This document shows, piece after piece, positions 1 to 6,972 of a stretch of 33,747 nucleotides of DNA; position 1 is the first letter of the stretch, and each line of letters begins with the position of its first letter. Source of the DNA: Deltaproteobacteria bacterium. Lineage in GTDB: Bacteria; Desulfobacterota; Desulfarculia; Adiutricales; Adiutricaceae. Under the pieces are notes generated by a model. The model was not told the DNA's origin. It did not search any database and was given only the letters and a program-made list of their open reading frames with translations. The stretch is from assembly GCA_031271165.1 (NCBI GenBank), contig JAISWF010000243.1:1-33747 (forward strand), given 5' to 3'. The position numbers were made by a program, and so were the translations under genes.

Positions 1-117
1 TACGACAAAATCGGTGAGCCGCTAACTGACAAAATACGACAAAAACGCTAAGCCACTAACCCAATTGCGACATAATTGCCGGGCCGAAAAATACGACAAA
101 AACGCTGAGCCACGACA
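1..117. repeat. Degenerate tandem repeat array, about 26-bp unit
   Basis: Three clear copies of a unit reading TACGACAAAAACGCTRAGCC start at 1, 35 and 92, and a weaker copy (TGCGACATAATTGCCGGGCC) starts at 66, giving a spacing near 30 bp. On the minus strand each copy reads as TTTTTGTCGTA or similar, so TGTCG-type words recur. The array runs into the left edge, so its full size is unknown. Repeated TGTCG words of this kind are known at the ends of transposons moved by TniA/TnsB-type DDE transposases. That identity is inferred; no transposase is visible here. Confidence 0.6.
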
Positions 118-414
118 CAAGGGGAAAATAAGGCTTACAAGAAAAAAGCCCTGTCCTCGATCATTAACATCTGAAACCGATAAAACATATAACATAATTA
201 AAAGTATGGCAGTAATTATTGAACCAATAGAAAACGATAAAAATTTATCTGCCTTGCCGAATAGAAGCATGATTTTTTTTAAAGAAATTGGAATAAATAC
301 AATATGCTCAACAAATAAAACAAAAAATAGTTTCCCTAGATCGTTGGTAAAAAGTTTGTTTATTACTATAGAGGCAATAAAAATCATAATATATAACAAT
401 ATTATAAAAATCAT
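22..414 (-). CDS. Small AT-rich membrane protein, unknown
   Basis: A 130-residue ORF with three likely membrane helices, at about residues 1-18, 27-46 and 58-80. The ATG has a good ribosome site, AGGAG, five bases upstream (420-424), which is the main reason to accept it. Base composition is much more AT-rich than the following genes. The C-terminal 30 residues are read through the repeat array, so AFLSYF appears twice there; this tail is probably accidental and the original gene may have ended differently. I recognise no family. It could be cargo of a mobile element whose end is the array. A true gene is somewhat more likely than not because of the ribosome site and helices. Confidence 0.42.
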   Translation of the reverse strand: MIFIILLYIMIFIASIVINKLFTNDLGKLFFVLFVEHIVFIPISLKKIMLLFGKADKFLSFSIGSIITAILLIMLYVLSVSDVNDRGQGFFLVSLIFPLCRGSAFLSYFSARQLCRNWVSGLAFLSYFVS

Positions 415-528
415 TGTTGCTCCTAAACAGCAGTTACAGCTTTAGGATAAGTAATTTTTCGCGGTTTAGACTTGGGGGTCACCTCGGGGCTTCCGAGTAG
501 CCTCCTTCGGATTTATTCAAGGACAACC

Positions 529-640
529 TTAGGCTCGCCAAGATTCAAAGAGATCCGGGCAGCGGTCTGGGGCAGCTTCCAAAAGAGCAGTCAAAGAGCC
601 GGCTGAATCAACCGGTGCGTATATTGGGGTTATCCCGGTT
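529..640 (-). pseudogene. Truncated copy of the unknown gene at 3569-4303
   Basis: Read on the minus strand this stretch gives GITPIYAPVDSAGSLTALLE, then AAPDRCPDLFESWRA and a stop. The intact gene at 3569-4303 has LTPVY, then GSLTALLEAASDNSPALFES at the matching place. At DNA level 27 bases (575-601) are identical to 4086-4112. The frame is closed a few codons upstream and there is no start or ribosome site, so it is a fragment, not a gene. Its homology begins about 12 bases past the stop of the gene at 652-1464. It shows that a second copy of this unknown gene once stood here. Confidence 0.75.
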
Positions 641-651
641 AGCTTGGTTGA

Positions 652-1464
652 TTATTTGGAGAAAAAATCCTGCTGCTTAAATTCTGGATCATAGGTCCTC
701 ATGGTGGTCTCCAAGAGAGTGGCCAGCTTTTTGGCTGTCCCGTCAAGCTCTCGGCGGAGCCAAAACCCCACATCGAACCTGAAAGCGTAGATTTCGTCGG
801 GGTATTCGGCCTGACCCCAGGAATAAATTTTTTCAAGCTCTAAATCGTAATTTTGTTCTGGTTCGGGGGCAAATTGGGCCAGGTAATACAGCATTTGGTC
901 TTTGTGGGTCCCCTTGGCAGCGGCTTCGTACTTTTTTGCCTCCAAAGCGATGTCGTGATATCGGTTGAGGTACTGCCAAGCGTAGGCTTTGATTAGAATG
1001 GAGTCTCGATATTTTTCGTATATTTTTTGCCGAACCTGAAAATCGTAGTCTCCAGGATCTTTAGTCAAAAGAATAAAATTGCGTTCCAACCAAGTGATTA
1101 TCGCTGGATTGAAATGGCGAAACTCAGTGAGGGAGCTTTCAATTTTATTGCCCACTTCATCCCAGACACCGCGCTGGTCGAAGGGGAGGTTGGCCAGAGA
1201 CTCGATTAGCTCCTCTTGAATGCCCTGCTCTTTGGTCGAATCAGAGGGTATGAGACCGGAAAAGCACCCGTCGGCCGCCTCTTTCCAAGTAAAATACTCA
1301 AATGACTCAATTACAGTGAAATAGTTATCATCTGCGGCCAGACATGAGAGCAGAGCGACTCTGGTTTTACTGGTTAAGTTTTTGGGCCGAGCATGGCAAA
1401 TTTGGTCACTAAAAATCAATATGGCCATGGTCAATAGCAGGCCTAAGGCTAATGATTTCTTCAT
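652..1464 (-). CDS. Secreted protein of unknown function
   Basis: A 270-residue protein beginning MKKSLALGLLLTMAILIF, a typical Sec signal peptide (basic start, hydrophobic core to about residue 18, likely cleavage after CHA near residue 25). I chose the ATG at 1464 over a start nine codons further up because AGGAG sits just before it. The mature part is mixed and mostly helical, rich in aromatic and charged residues (for example FDVGFWLRRELDG near the C-terminus), without repeats, further membrane helices or a motif I recognise. It is probably periplasmic. The gene stands alone on the minus strand, 66 bases downstream of the HyuA-like gene. No function can be assigned. Confidence 0.7.
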   Translation of the reverse strand: MKKSLALGLLLTMAILIFSDQICHARPKNLTSKTRVALLSCLAADDNYFTVIESFEYFTWKEAADGCFSGLIPSDSTKEQGIQEELIESLANLPFDQRGVWDEVGNKIESSLTEFRHFNPAIITWLERNFILLTKDPGDYDFQVRQKIYEKYRDSILIKAYAWQYLNRYHDIALEAKKYEAAAKGTHKDQMLYYLAQFAPEPEQNYDLELEKIYSWGQAEYPDEIYAFRFDVGFWLRRELDGTAKKLATLLETTMRTYDPEFKQQDFFSK

Positions 1465-1530
1465 GTTAACTCTCCTGGGTGGTATTAACAAAATAGTGAG
1501 GGTAATTTTATCTTTTAAGGCGTAGTCGGC

Positions 1531-3561
1531 TTAATTCTGGGCCAGGGCTGGGCCGGTCGGGTCGAAGGCGGTAAAGGTCAAGGAGGCGCCCATGATAAGT
1601 CTAGCGCCGTCCCTGAGGCGGGCTTCATGGTCGACCCGAGTGCAGCTGATCTGGCAGTCTCCTTGGGAACCGGCCAGTTTGGCCAGAGATGCCATGTAGT
1701 CGTTCATATAATGGGTGGCCCGGTTGATGACGGTTTCCATTTTGGTGTCATCCAAGAGTCCGTCCGGTAAGAAGGCTCGGTAGCCGGTAAAATCGGGGAG
1801 AGTGACGACGTCTACTTTTCGGCTCAGCGAGATCGACGAGCCGGCGGCCCCAACGGCACTGGCTACTTGGCAGCAGGGCGGGGCCAGGACTCTGGCGCAG
1901 GAGTATTTTTCAACAAATGGGGCCAGGACGGCGGCCGGGGCTCCTAACAGGATGACTGGATGGGCTAGGCGGAAGTCAAAGTTTATGGTTGGCCCACTGG
2001 TTTGGTTTAAGATTCGGCCCAGCAGCCGATCGGGCTTAAAATCGGCGGCCTCGGTTTTGATTCCGTCCTTGGCCAGACTCAGGGTCAAGATTTCCTCGGC
2101 TAAAATGAGGCCAACCCGGTTTAAGACTAATCGGCAAAATTGTTCGGCGCTGAGCTTGAGCTTGGCCCCCAAACGCTGAGCCGCAATTTTGGATGCTGTG
2201 CGCTGTCCGGCGGAAAAAAGCCCCAAGACGTTCATGGCGTCGGTGGGGGTAAAGCCTGACACCAATATCGCCGGATGCGACAGTGATTTAAGGCCGGCAA
2301 ACAATCGTCCCTGATCCAAACAGTGTTTCTGGTAGTCGGCCATCGGCAAGGGGACATGGGAGTGCAGAATATTTAAAATTTCGGTTTCATCGTCGCCCAT
2401 TTGCGGCCCGGGTGGTAAATTGGGGATGAAAAAGGTCAAAAAACCGTCGTTATAATCGCGGCGGTCGGCTAGGTCGTGGCGGCTCATAAGGGCGACAATT
2501 TCTGGATAGCGTTCGGCCAGGCGGCCAAGCGGCAAAACCCGTCGGGGGCCGATGATTAGCTCTCCCGTGGGGAGGGCCTCCACCAAGCTGTCACCACCCA
2601 AACCCCGGGTGGAGACTTCTACCGCTTCAACCATGGTGTGCCACTGACCGACTTTGGCTCCATTGGGGTTGATGTCCGGCCAGCCGTCTTTGAGATAGGC
2701 CAGATCCGAGGTCGTGCCTCCAACGTCTAAAACCCACAGGTTGCGTTGATCGGGCTCCAAAAAACCTTGGGCTAAAATTTTAGCCCCCACCAAGCCGGCC
2801 GCTGGCCCAGAGACCACGGTCTCAATGGGTCTTTGTCTGGCCCAGCTTTCTCCGACCAGACCACCGTCGCCTTTAACCACCATGACCGGGGCCGTCAGCC
2901 CCAATTTTTTAAGGCCCTCGGAAACAGCCTCAAGCAAGCGGTCAATGATGATGACCAGTCCGGCATTGAGGGCGGCTGTGGCGGCCCGGCGCATGGCTCC
3001 TAGCTCTCCGGATAGGGAGCGGCCCATGGTGACGGGTTGTGAGTAACGAGACTGGATTATTTCGGCAGCTTTGAGTTCGTGAGCTGGGTTTTTAATGGAG
3101 AAAAAACTTGAGACCGCCCAGGCTGAAACTGAGTTTCCGACCGCCTCCAGTTGCCCGATGAGGTCATCTTCATTTAATGGCTCTTCCTGCCGGCCGTAGT
3201 AGTCGTGACCTCCAGAGACAAAAATCGGGATGACTGCTGGGAGCATGTCTAAAAGAGTTTGGACGATGGCTTGGGTAGGGTCAAAACCGATCATGATCAG
3301 TCCCACCAAGTGGCCCTGACCCTCAGCAATGGCGTTGGTGGCCAAAGTAGTCGAAAGGTTTATTGATTTTAAATCTCCGGAAAGAGCCTGGAGATCAATT
3401 TTTTCTGATAAGCACTCCAGGGCTTCAACGATTCCAGCGGCCAAGTTGTCGTGAGTGGTGAAAGCCTTGGCTGAAGCTAAAACTGTCTGGGAGAAGGTGT
3501 CAAAGATGACGGCATCGGTATTGGTGCCTCCAGTATCCAGAGCTAGGACGATGTTTTTCAT
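1531..3561 (-). CDS. Hydantoinase/oxoprolinase (HyuA-type) family protein
   Basis: A 676-residue protein of the ASKHA-fold hydantoinase A/oxoprolinase family. Members cleave cyclic amides such as N-methylhydantoin or 5-oxoproline at the cost of ATP, in the cytoplasm. Visible motifs: N-terminal phosphate loop DTGGTNTD (residues 9-16, Hydant_A_N domain), KGDGGL (230-235), SGPAAG (251-256), second nucleotide motif DVGGTTSD (279-286) and GLGGDS (320-325). Length is normal for stand-alone HyuA. No HyuB partner is in the window, so the substrate cannot be named. It starts seven bases after the stop of the gene at 3569-4303, with only a weak ribosome site (GGGAAA), which suggests translational coupling in one operon. 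Confidence 0.88.
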   Translation of the reverse strand: MKNIVLALDTGGTNTDAVIFDTFSQTVLASAKAFTTHDNLAAGIVEALECLSEKIDLQALSGDLKSINLSTTLATNAIAEGQGHLVGLIMIGFDPTQAIVQTLLDMLPAVIPIFVSGGHDYYGRQEEPLNEDDLIGQLEAVGNSVSAWAVSSFFSIKNPAHELKAAEIIQSRYSQPVTMGRSLSGELGAMRRAATAALNAGLVIIIDRLLEAVSEGLKKLGLTAPVMVVKGDGGLVGESWARQRPIETVVSGPAAGLVGAKILAQGFLEPDQRNLWVLDVGGTTSDLAYLKDGWPDINPNGAKVGQWHTMVEAVEVSTRGLGGDSLVEALPTGELIIGPRRVLPLGRLAERYPEIVALMSRHDLADRRDYNDGFLTFFIPNLPPGPQMGDDETEILNILHSHVPLPMADYQKHCLDQGRLFAGLKSLSHPAILVSGFTPTDAMNVLGLFSAGQRTASKIAAQRLGAKLKLSAEQFCRLVLNRVGLILAEEILTLSLAKDGIKTEAADFKPDRLLGRILNQTSGPTINFDFRLAHPVILLGAPAAVLAPFVEKYSCARVLAPPCCQVASAVGAAGSSISLSRKVDVVTLPDFTGYRAFLPDGLLDDTKMETVINRATHYMNDYMASLAKLAGSQGDCQISCTRVDHEARLRDGARLIMGASLTFTAFDPTGPALAQN

Positions 3562-3568
3562 ATTGGTA

Positions 3569-4303
3569 TTAATTTCCCGGCGTAGGGCGTAGCCGTTTGT
3601 CCAGAGCTGGAGGCAGGCTTTCAGCGGTCACCGAATAGATTATCGAACCGGGGGCAGTTTCCAAATAGTTTTGGCCCAGTGTCCCGGCGAATTCCTCAGA
3701 AATAGCCATAAGGCGGTCACCTGGATTTAAAAAGGGGCTGGCGACGGCCAACCAAGCCCTGGTGATGGCTTGCGGCCGGCTTAAGCTTGAGGCCGAGTAG
3801 GGGATAGGATCGGAATCCTGGGGCTCGGTTCCGGTCAGGGCGGCCTGAAGGCGTCTTTTCCCATCCAGGGCCTGGGACAAAAGTCGATCTGATTCAAGCC
3901 GGTAGTGCTCTGAGACCGCCCAAAGGGCCAGAGTTAAATGGGCCGGCCTCAGTGGGCGGTCAGCCAGCTGGCTGGGCTCAGCGGACCCTCGGCGAAGGGC
4001 CTTGACCAAGCTGCCCTCGGATTCTTCAGAGGTTAAGGCCAGAGCCATCGGGGACTCAAAGAGAGCCGGGCTGTTGTCTGAGGCCGCTTCCAAAAGAGCA
4101 GTCAAAGAGCCGATAAAACCACTGGGTTCGTTGACATAGACAGGGGTCAGCCAGGACGGTGGCGGATTTTGACCCAGCCGGCGCATTCGGTACTCCTCCC
4201 AGCCCGGCCAAGTGACGTAATGGGCCGGTTCTGACAGGCGGATGTTTTCAGGACTGATAACCGGCCAGATTAACAAGCGTCCGGCTCTGGAGTCGGGGTT
4301 CAT
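3569..4303 (-). CDS. Unknown protein co-transcribed with the HyuA-like gene
   Basis: I place the start at the ATG at 4303 because GGGAG (4309-4313) stands five bases before it. The longer reading from a TTG at 4375 has no ribosome site. The product is 244 residues, begins MNPDSRAGRLLIWPVI, has no signal peptide or membrane helix, and carries GSLTALLEAASDNSPALFES followed by mostly helical sequence. I do not recognise a family. The gene is first in an operon with the HyuA-type gene seven bases downstream, so it may be an accessory or substrate-binding partner; this is inference from position only. A broken second copy lies at 529-640. Confidence 0.75.
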   Translation of the reverse strand: MNPDSRAGRLLIWPVISPENIRLSEPAHYVTWPGWEEYRMRRLGQNPPPSWLTPVYVNEPSGFIGSLTALLEAASDNSPALFESPMALALTSEESEGSLVKALRRGSAEPSQLADRPLRPAHLTLALWAVSEHYRLESDRLLSQALDGKRRLQAALTGTEPQDSDPIPYSASSLSRPQAITRAWLAVASPFLNPGDRLMAISEEFAGTLGQNYLETAPGSIIYSVTAESLPPALDKRLRPTPGN

Positions 4304-5192
4304 GAAATCTCCCAAGGAATCTCTTTGGCTTTGGTAAAAGGGAGTAACTGAGTCATAAATGGAGCTTTTAATCAATATTGGTCAGTGTCAGTTGATGGAT
4401 AAGTTAAGGACCAGCGGGCCCTGAAAAGACCCGTAAGTTTGGCATCGGCTTAACTTAGCCGGCTTGCGGCCGCCAGCCCTTGGCCAACCTGGATTTGGGC
4501 CAGCTCCCAGACTTCAGTCTGGGGGAAGTTATTTCCAATTCAATCATCAACACTCGAAAAAAATTGTATGGTAATTTTATCAAGGGGTCAAGTTTTTTGG
4601 GTTTTGGGCCGGGATTACTCTTCCAGATTGGGCGCTGGGCCGGCTTTTTTGGACAAAAAAGCCGCTGTCAGGTACTTAATTCAAGCGCCACCTGATATTT
4701 GTGTCAGCTGACAATATTTGTGATTTGATGACCTGGAGAGCCGGGACGGTCAAAGGTTATATTCTAAGCCCATCCAGCCGGACGGGCAAGGTCGGTTCAG
4801 CCTGGTTGGCCTCAAGACTTGGTCAGCAAACAGAGCGATTTCAGTCTGGCAGTTCAGCTCTTCAGCGGTGAGTTTGACGGTCAGTTTGGCGGCCGGTGGG
4901 TGAGGCTTAAAAATGGTGAGTTTTTTTTGAGGTGTTTTTTATCAACTGTAGTGATGCTATACTAATTTTGAACAAGCTTGGGCTGGATTGACCGAGGAGC
5001 CGACAGACGGTAAAATTTTTTGAAGTGGTTACAGCCTTCAGCCCTGCCGCTGGCCGGTCTTTAGGACCGGTGGAAGCATAAAAGTCAACTACCCACTAGG
5101 CTAAAGCCTAGGGGTTTCCTAGGTGAAATTTTATGAATTTTTTCTAACTCCGGCCACAATATCTGGTCAGTAATGGAGAATTAAAGAAGATT
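4304..5192. other. Gene-poor spacer with hairpins
   Basis: About 890 bases between the divergent unknown gene and the hydrolase gene. It contains a perfect hairpin CCCAGAC-TTCA-GTCTGGG (4506-4523), an IS200/IS605-like end near 5054-5117, and a plus-strand frame (4480-4695) that opens with TTG and has no ribosome site. I do not accept that frame as a gene. No tRNA or other RNA gene is recognised. Confidence 0.5.
5054..5117 (+). mobile_element. IS200/IS605-like right end (remnant)
   Basis: Two hairpins stand side by side: CCGGTC-TTTAG-GACCGG (5054-5070) and, after AGTCAACTACCC, the stem CTAGGCT-AA-AGCCTAG (5096-5111) closed by CCC/GGG with one bulged A. The layout (stem, GGAAGCAT, AGTCAACTACCCAC, short stem-loop, GGGGTTTC) is like the right ends of IS200/IS605 (TnpB-type) elements, where it also forms the end of the guide RNA scaffold. 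No tnpA or tnpB is present, so at most this is an orphan end or a small non-autonomous copy. The family assignment is from memory of such ends, not a search. Confidence 0.45.
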
Positions 5193-6140
5193 ATGAGCTG
5201 GCTTACCAAAGGTTACTATATTGGGGGAAAAGGGGTTAAGGTCCGAAAACTTACGCCGGCTAAAATTGCCGTCCGGACTTTGGTGACGGTGATGTTTATT
5301 ACGGTCTTGGTGGTGTCCGGCCTTTTTATCTTTAAAGATAAAATGATTTATTTTCCCACCAAGGGCCTGGAACTGAGCCTTGCCGAAATTGGGTGGGAAT
5401 TTGAGGAAGTCTGGTTGAAGGGAACCAATGACCATAAGGTCAACGGCTGGTATCTTCCGGCCGGGCCTAAGGCGGTCCTTTTACTTAACGGCAACGCTGG
5501 CAACCTTGAGAAAATGATAGGGCGGATCATGATGTATCACAAGTTAGGTTACAGCGTTATGGCCTGCGACTACGAGGGCTATGGCTTGTCTGAGGGCACC
5601 CCGGGGGAGGAAACGCTGGCTTTTGACGCCAAGGCGGCCCGGGATTTTTTGATCGCCCGAGAATTTAAGCCGGAGGACATCCTCATTCATGGTTTCTCTC
5701 TGGGTGGGGCGGTGGCCGTCCGTCTGGCTCGGGATACCGATCACCGGGGACCGCTCATTCTTGACTCAACTTTTACCAGCCTCCAAGATATGGGGGAGGT
5801 CGTTTTTCCTTTAGTCAAACCAATAAGTTCGAAACTTTTGGGCGGACAATACCTATCGCTGGAATTAATTGGCTCCCTTCGGCCGTCATTTTTACTGGTC
5901 TTCCATAGCTTCAACGACGAACTCATCCCCTATCAGCAAGGACAAAAGTTGTTTGAAGCCTACCAGGGCGGCCCCAAGGCTTTTGTGCAAATTCAAGGCC
6001 GGCATCTGGATTTTCCGTTAAACGTTGAAACTTATTACAAAGTTATTGAGGAAAATTTGGGCTCCGGTCTGCCTTCGAAAGAAGAACTCCCTCCGCTGGA
6101 AAATGAATCCATTACTTCTGAGGACGGACAATCAATCTGA
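5193..6140 (+). CDS. Membrane-anchored alpha/beta hydrolase (Bem46/YfhR-like)
   Basis: A 315-residue serine hydrolase-fold protein. A single membrane helix at about residues 26-47 is followed by the KDKMIYFPTK segment typical of this group. The fold shows the oxyanion motif LNGNAGN, then DYEGYGLSEG, the nucleophile elbow GFSLGG, a likely acid in HSFNDELIPY and a likely catalytic His in GRHLDFP. Family members are uncharacterised esterases or thioesterases anchored in the inner membrane; no substrate can be inferred. The start has only a weak purine-rich site (AAAGAAG). The gene stands alone on the plus strand and is followed by a possible hairpin terminator. The C-terminal 25 residues are acidic and probably disordered. 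Confidence 0.85.
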   Translation: MSWLTKGYYIGGKGVKVRKLTPAKIAVRTLVTVMFITVLVVSGLFIFKDKMIYFPTKGLELSLAEIGWEFEEVWLKGTNDHKVNGWYLPAGPKAVLLLNGNAGNLEKMIGRIMMYHKLGYSVMACDYEGYGLSEGTPGEETLAFDAKAARDFLIAREFKPEDILIHGFSLGGAVAVRLARDTDHRGPLILDSTFTSLQDMGEVVFPLVKPISSKLLGGQYLSLELIGSLRPSFLLVFHSFNDELIPYQQGQKLFEAYQGGPKAFVQIQGRHLDFPLNVETYYKVIEENLGSGLPSKEELPPLENESITSEDGQSI

Positions 6141-6198
6141 GCCGGACATGAGGTTTTGGGCCCGAAAGCTTGCCGGCTCAACATTTTGATTTAATTTT
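6139..6198 (+). terminator. Possible terminator after the hydrolase gene
   Basis: GAGCCGG (6139-6145) overlaps the stop codon and pairs with CCGGCTC (6173-6179), and AT-rich sequence with a run of T follows (about 6182-6198). The loop is long (about 27 bases), so the call is modest. Confidence 0.4.
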
Positions 6199-6335
6199 TT
6201 AAGTCTTTTATGCTTGGCGTGGCGGCGGCCGTGGAGGCCTCAGGCCAGGCTCTATTGATGTTGTCTTGGCCGCTTCCAATTGGACTTAATTTTTGACGGC
6301 CGAGTAAGGCGATCGGCTGGATTGGGTCCCCTTTT

Positions 6336-6668
6336 TGGTATAATAGGTGACGCTGGCGGTTGTCACACCTTCAAGGTGGGGCCAATCATTGGTTGCTTTT
6401 GTATTGGTGATATTATTGTCCGAATCACTCCATTTTTTTGCTTGAGCTTTAAAACGGCCCTGATTCGGCGGTCCTTGGGACTTATCGAAGGCCGGGCCGA
6501 TTGTTGATGGCCTGGCCGCAAAGACCGTTACTGGGTTCTTGATAAAATAATTTAAAAACGACGACTTGTTCAGAGGGAAAAAAAGAAACGCACGAAAAAT
6601 AAGAGCCGCAATAACTGATGATTTAGCCATTTTCGCAGTCGCCAGCCTGATTTAAGCTGGCTTTTCTT
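6336..6668 (+). ncRNA. Possible small RNA between an extended -10 site and a terminator
   Basis: TGGTATAAT (6336-6344) is an extended -10 element, with no convincing -35. About 300 bases downstream GCCAGC (6641-6646) pairs with GCTGGC (6656-6661), followed directly by TTTTCTT (6662-6668), a plus-strand intrinsic terminator. No convincing plus-strand gene lies between: the frames seen (6280-6507 plus, 6286-6630 minus) lack ribosome sites and family features. A transcript of roughly 310-320 bases is the simplest reading. No known RNA family is recognised. The terminator might instead belong to a decayed gene. Confidence 0.33.
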
Positions 6669-6825
6669 AGCCGTCTGGGTCCGGTTTATGAGGCGACTGA
6701 AACGGCATCTTTTTCGGTATTTGACCATGCTTATTGGAACATTAAAGATTTATTTGATTATTTCAGCTGCAGTTTTGGCTGGCCAGTCGGCAGCTAAAAT
6801 TACGCTTAGGTCTCGTAAAGCTTTA

Positions 6826-6854
6826 TTGATATATACTTAAATCTATGATATAAT
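6826..6854 (+). promoter_or_regulatory. Sigma-70-type promoter for the hybrid kinase operon
   Basis: TTGATA (6826-6831) and TATAAT (6849-6854) are separated by exactly 17 bases, near-consensus in both boxes and spacing. The predicted start lies about 110 bases before the kinase ATG, leaving a leader without obvious strong hairpins. Confidence 0.7.
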
Positions 6855-6972
6855 ATTTAATAGTTTTCTTGGTTTCCCCTGAGCGTATTTTTTGATTCGC
6901 CCTTCCGGCTAACTTTTTGGTGTGGGGGGCTTATCCGGTCTTAATTGTGACCTATAGTGCGGCAAGGATATC

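Noticed and set aside
1-117. CRISPR array
   Set aside because: The repeats diverge, spacing is irregular (34, 31 and 26 bases) and the gaps are too short and related to be spacers.
4480-4695. 71-codon plus-strand frame in the spacer
   Set aside because: It opens with TTG, has no ribosome site, runs through a hairpin and has low-complexity composition at its end.
6286-6630. 114-codon minus-strand frame, and a 75-codon plus-strand frame opposite it
   Set aside because: Neither has a ribosome site or recognisable motif. The plus-strand terminator next to them fits an RNA better.
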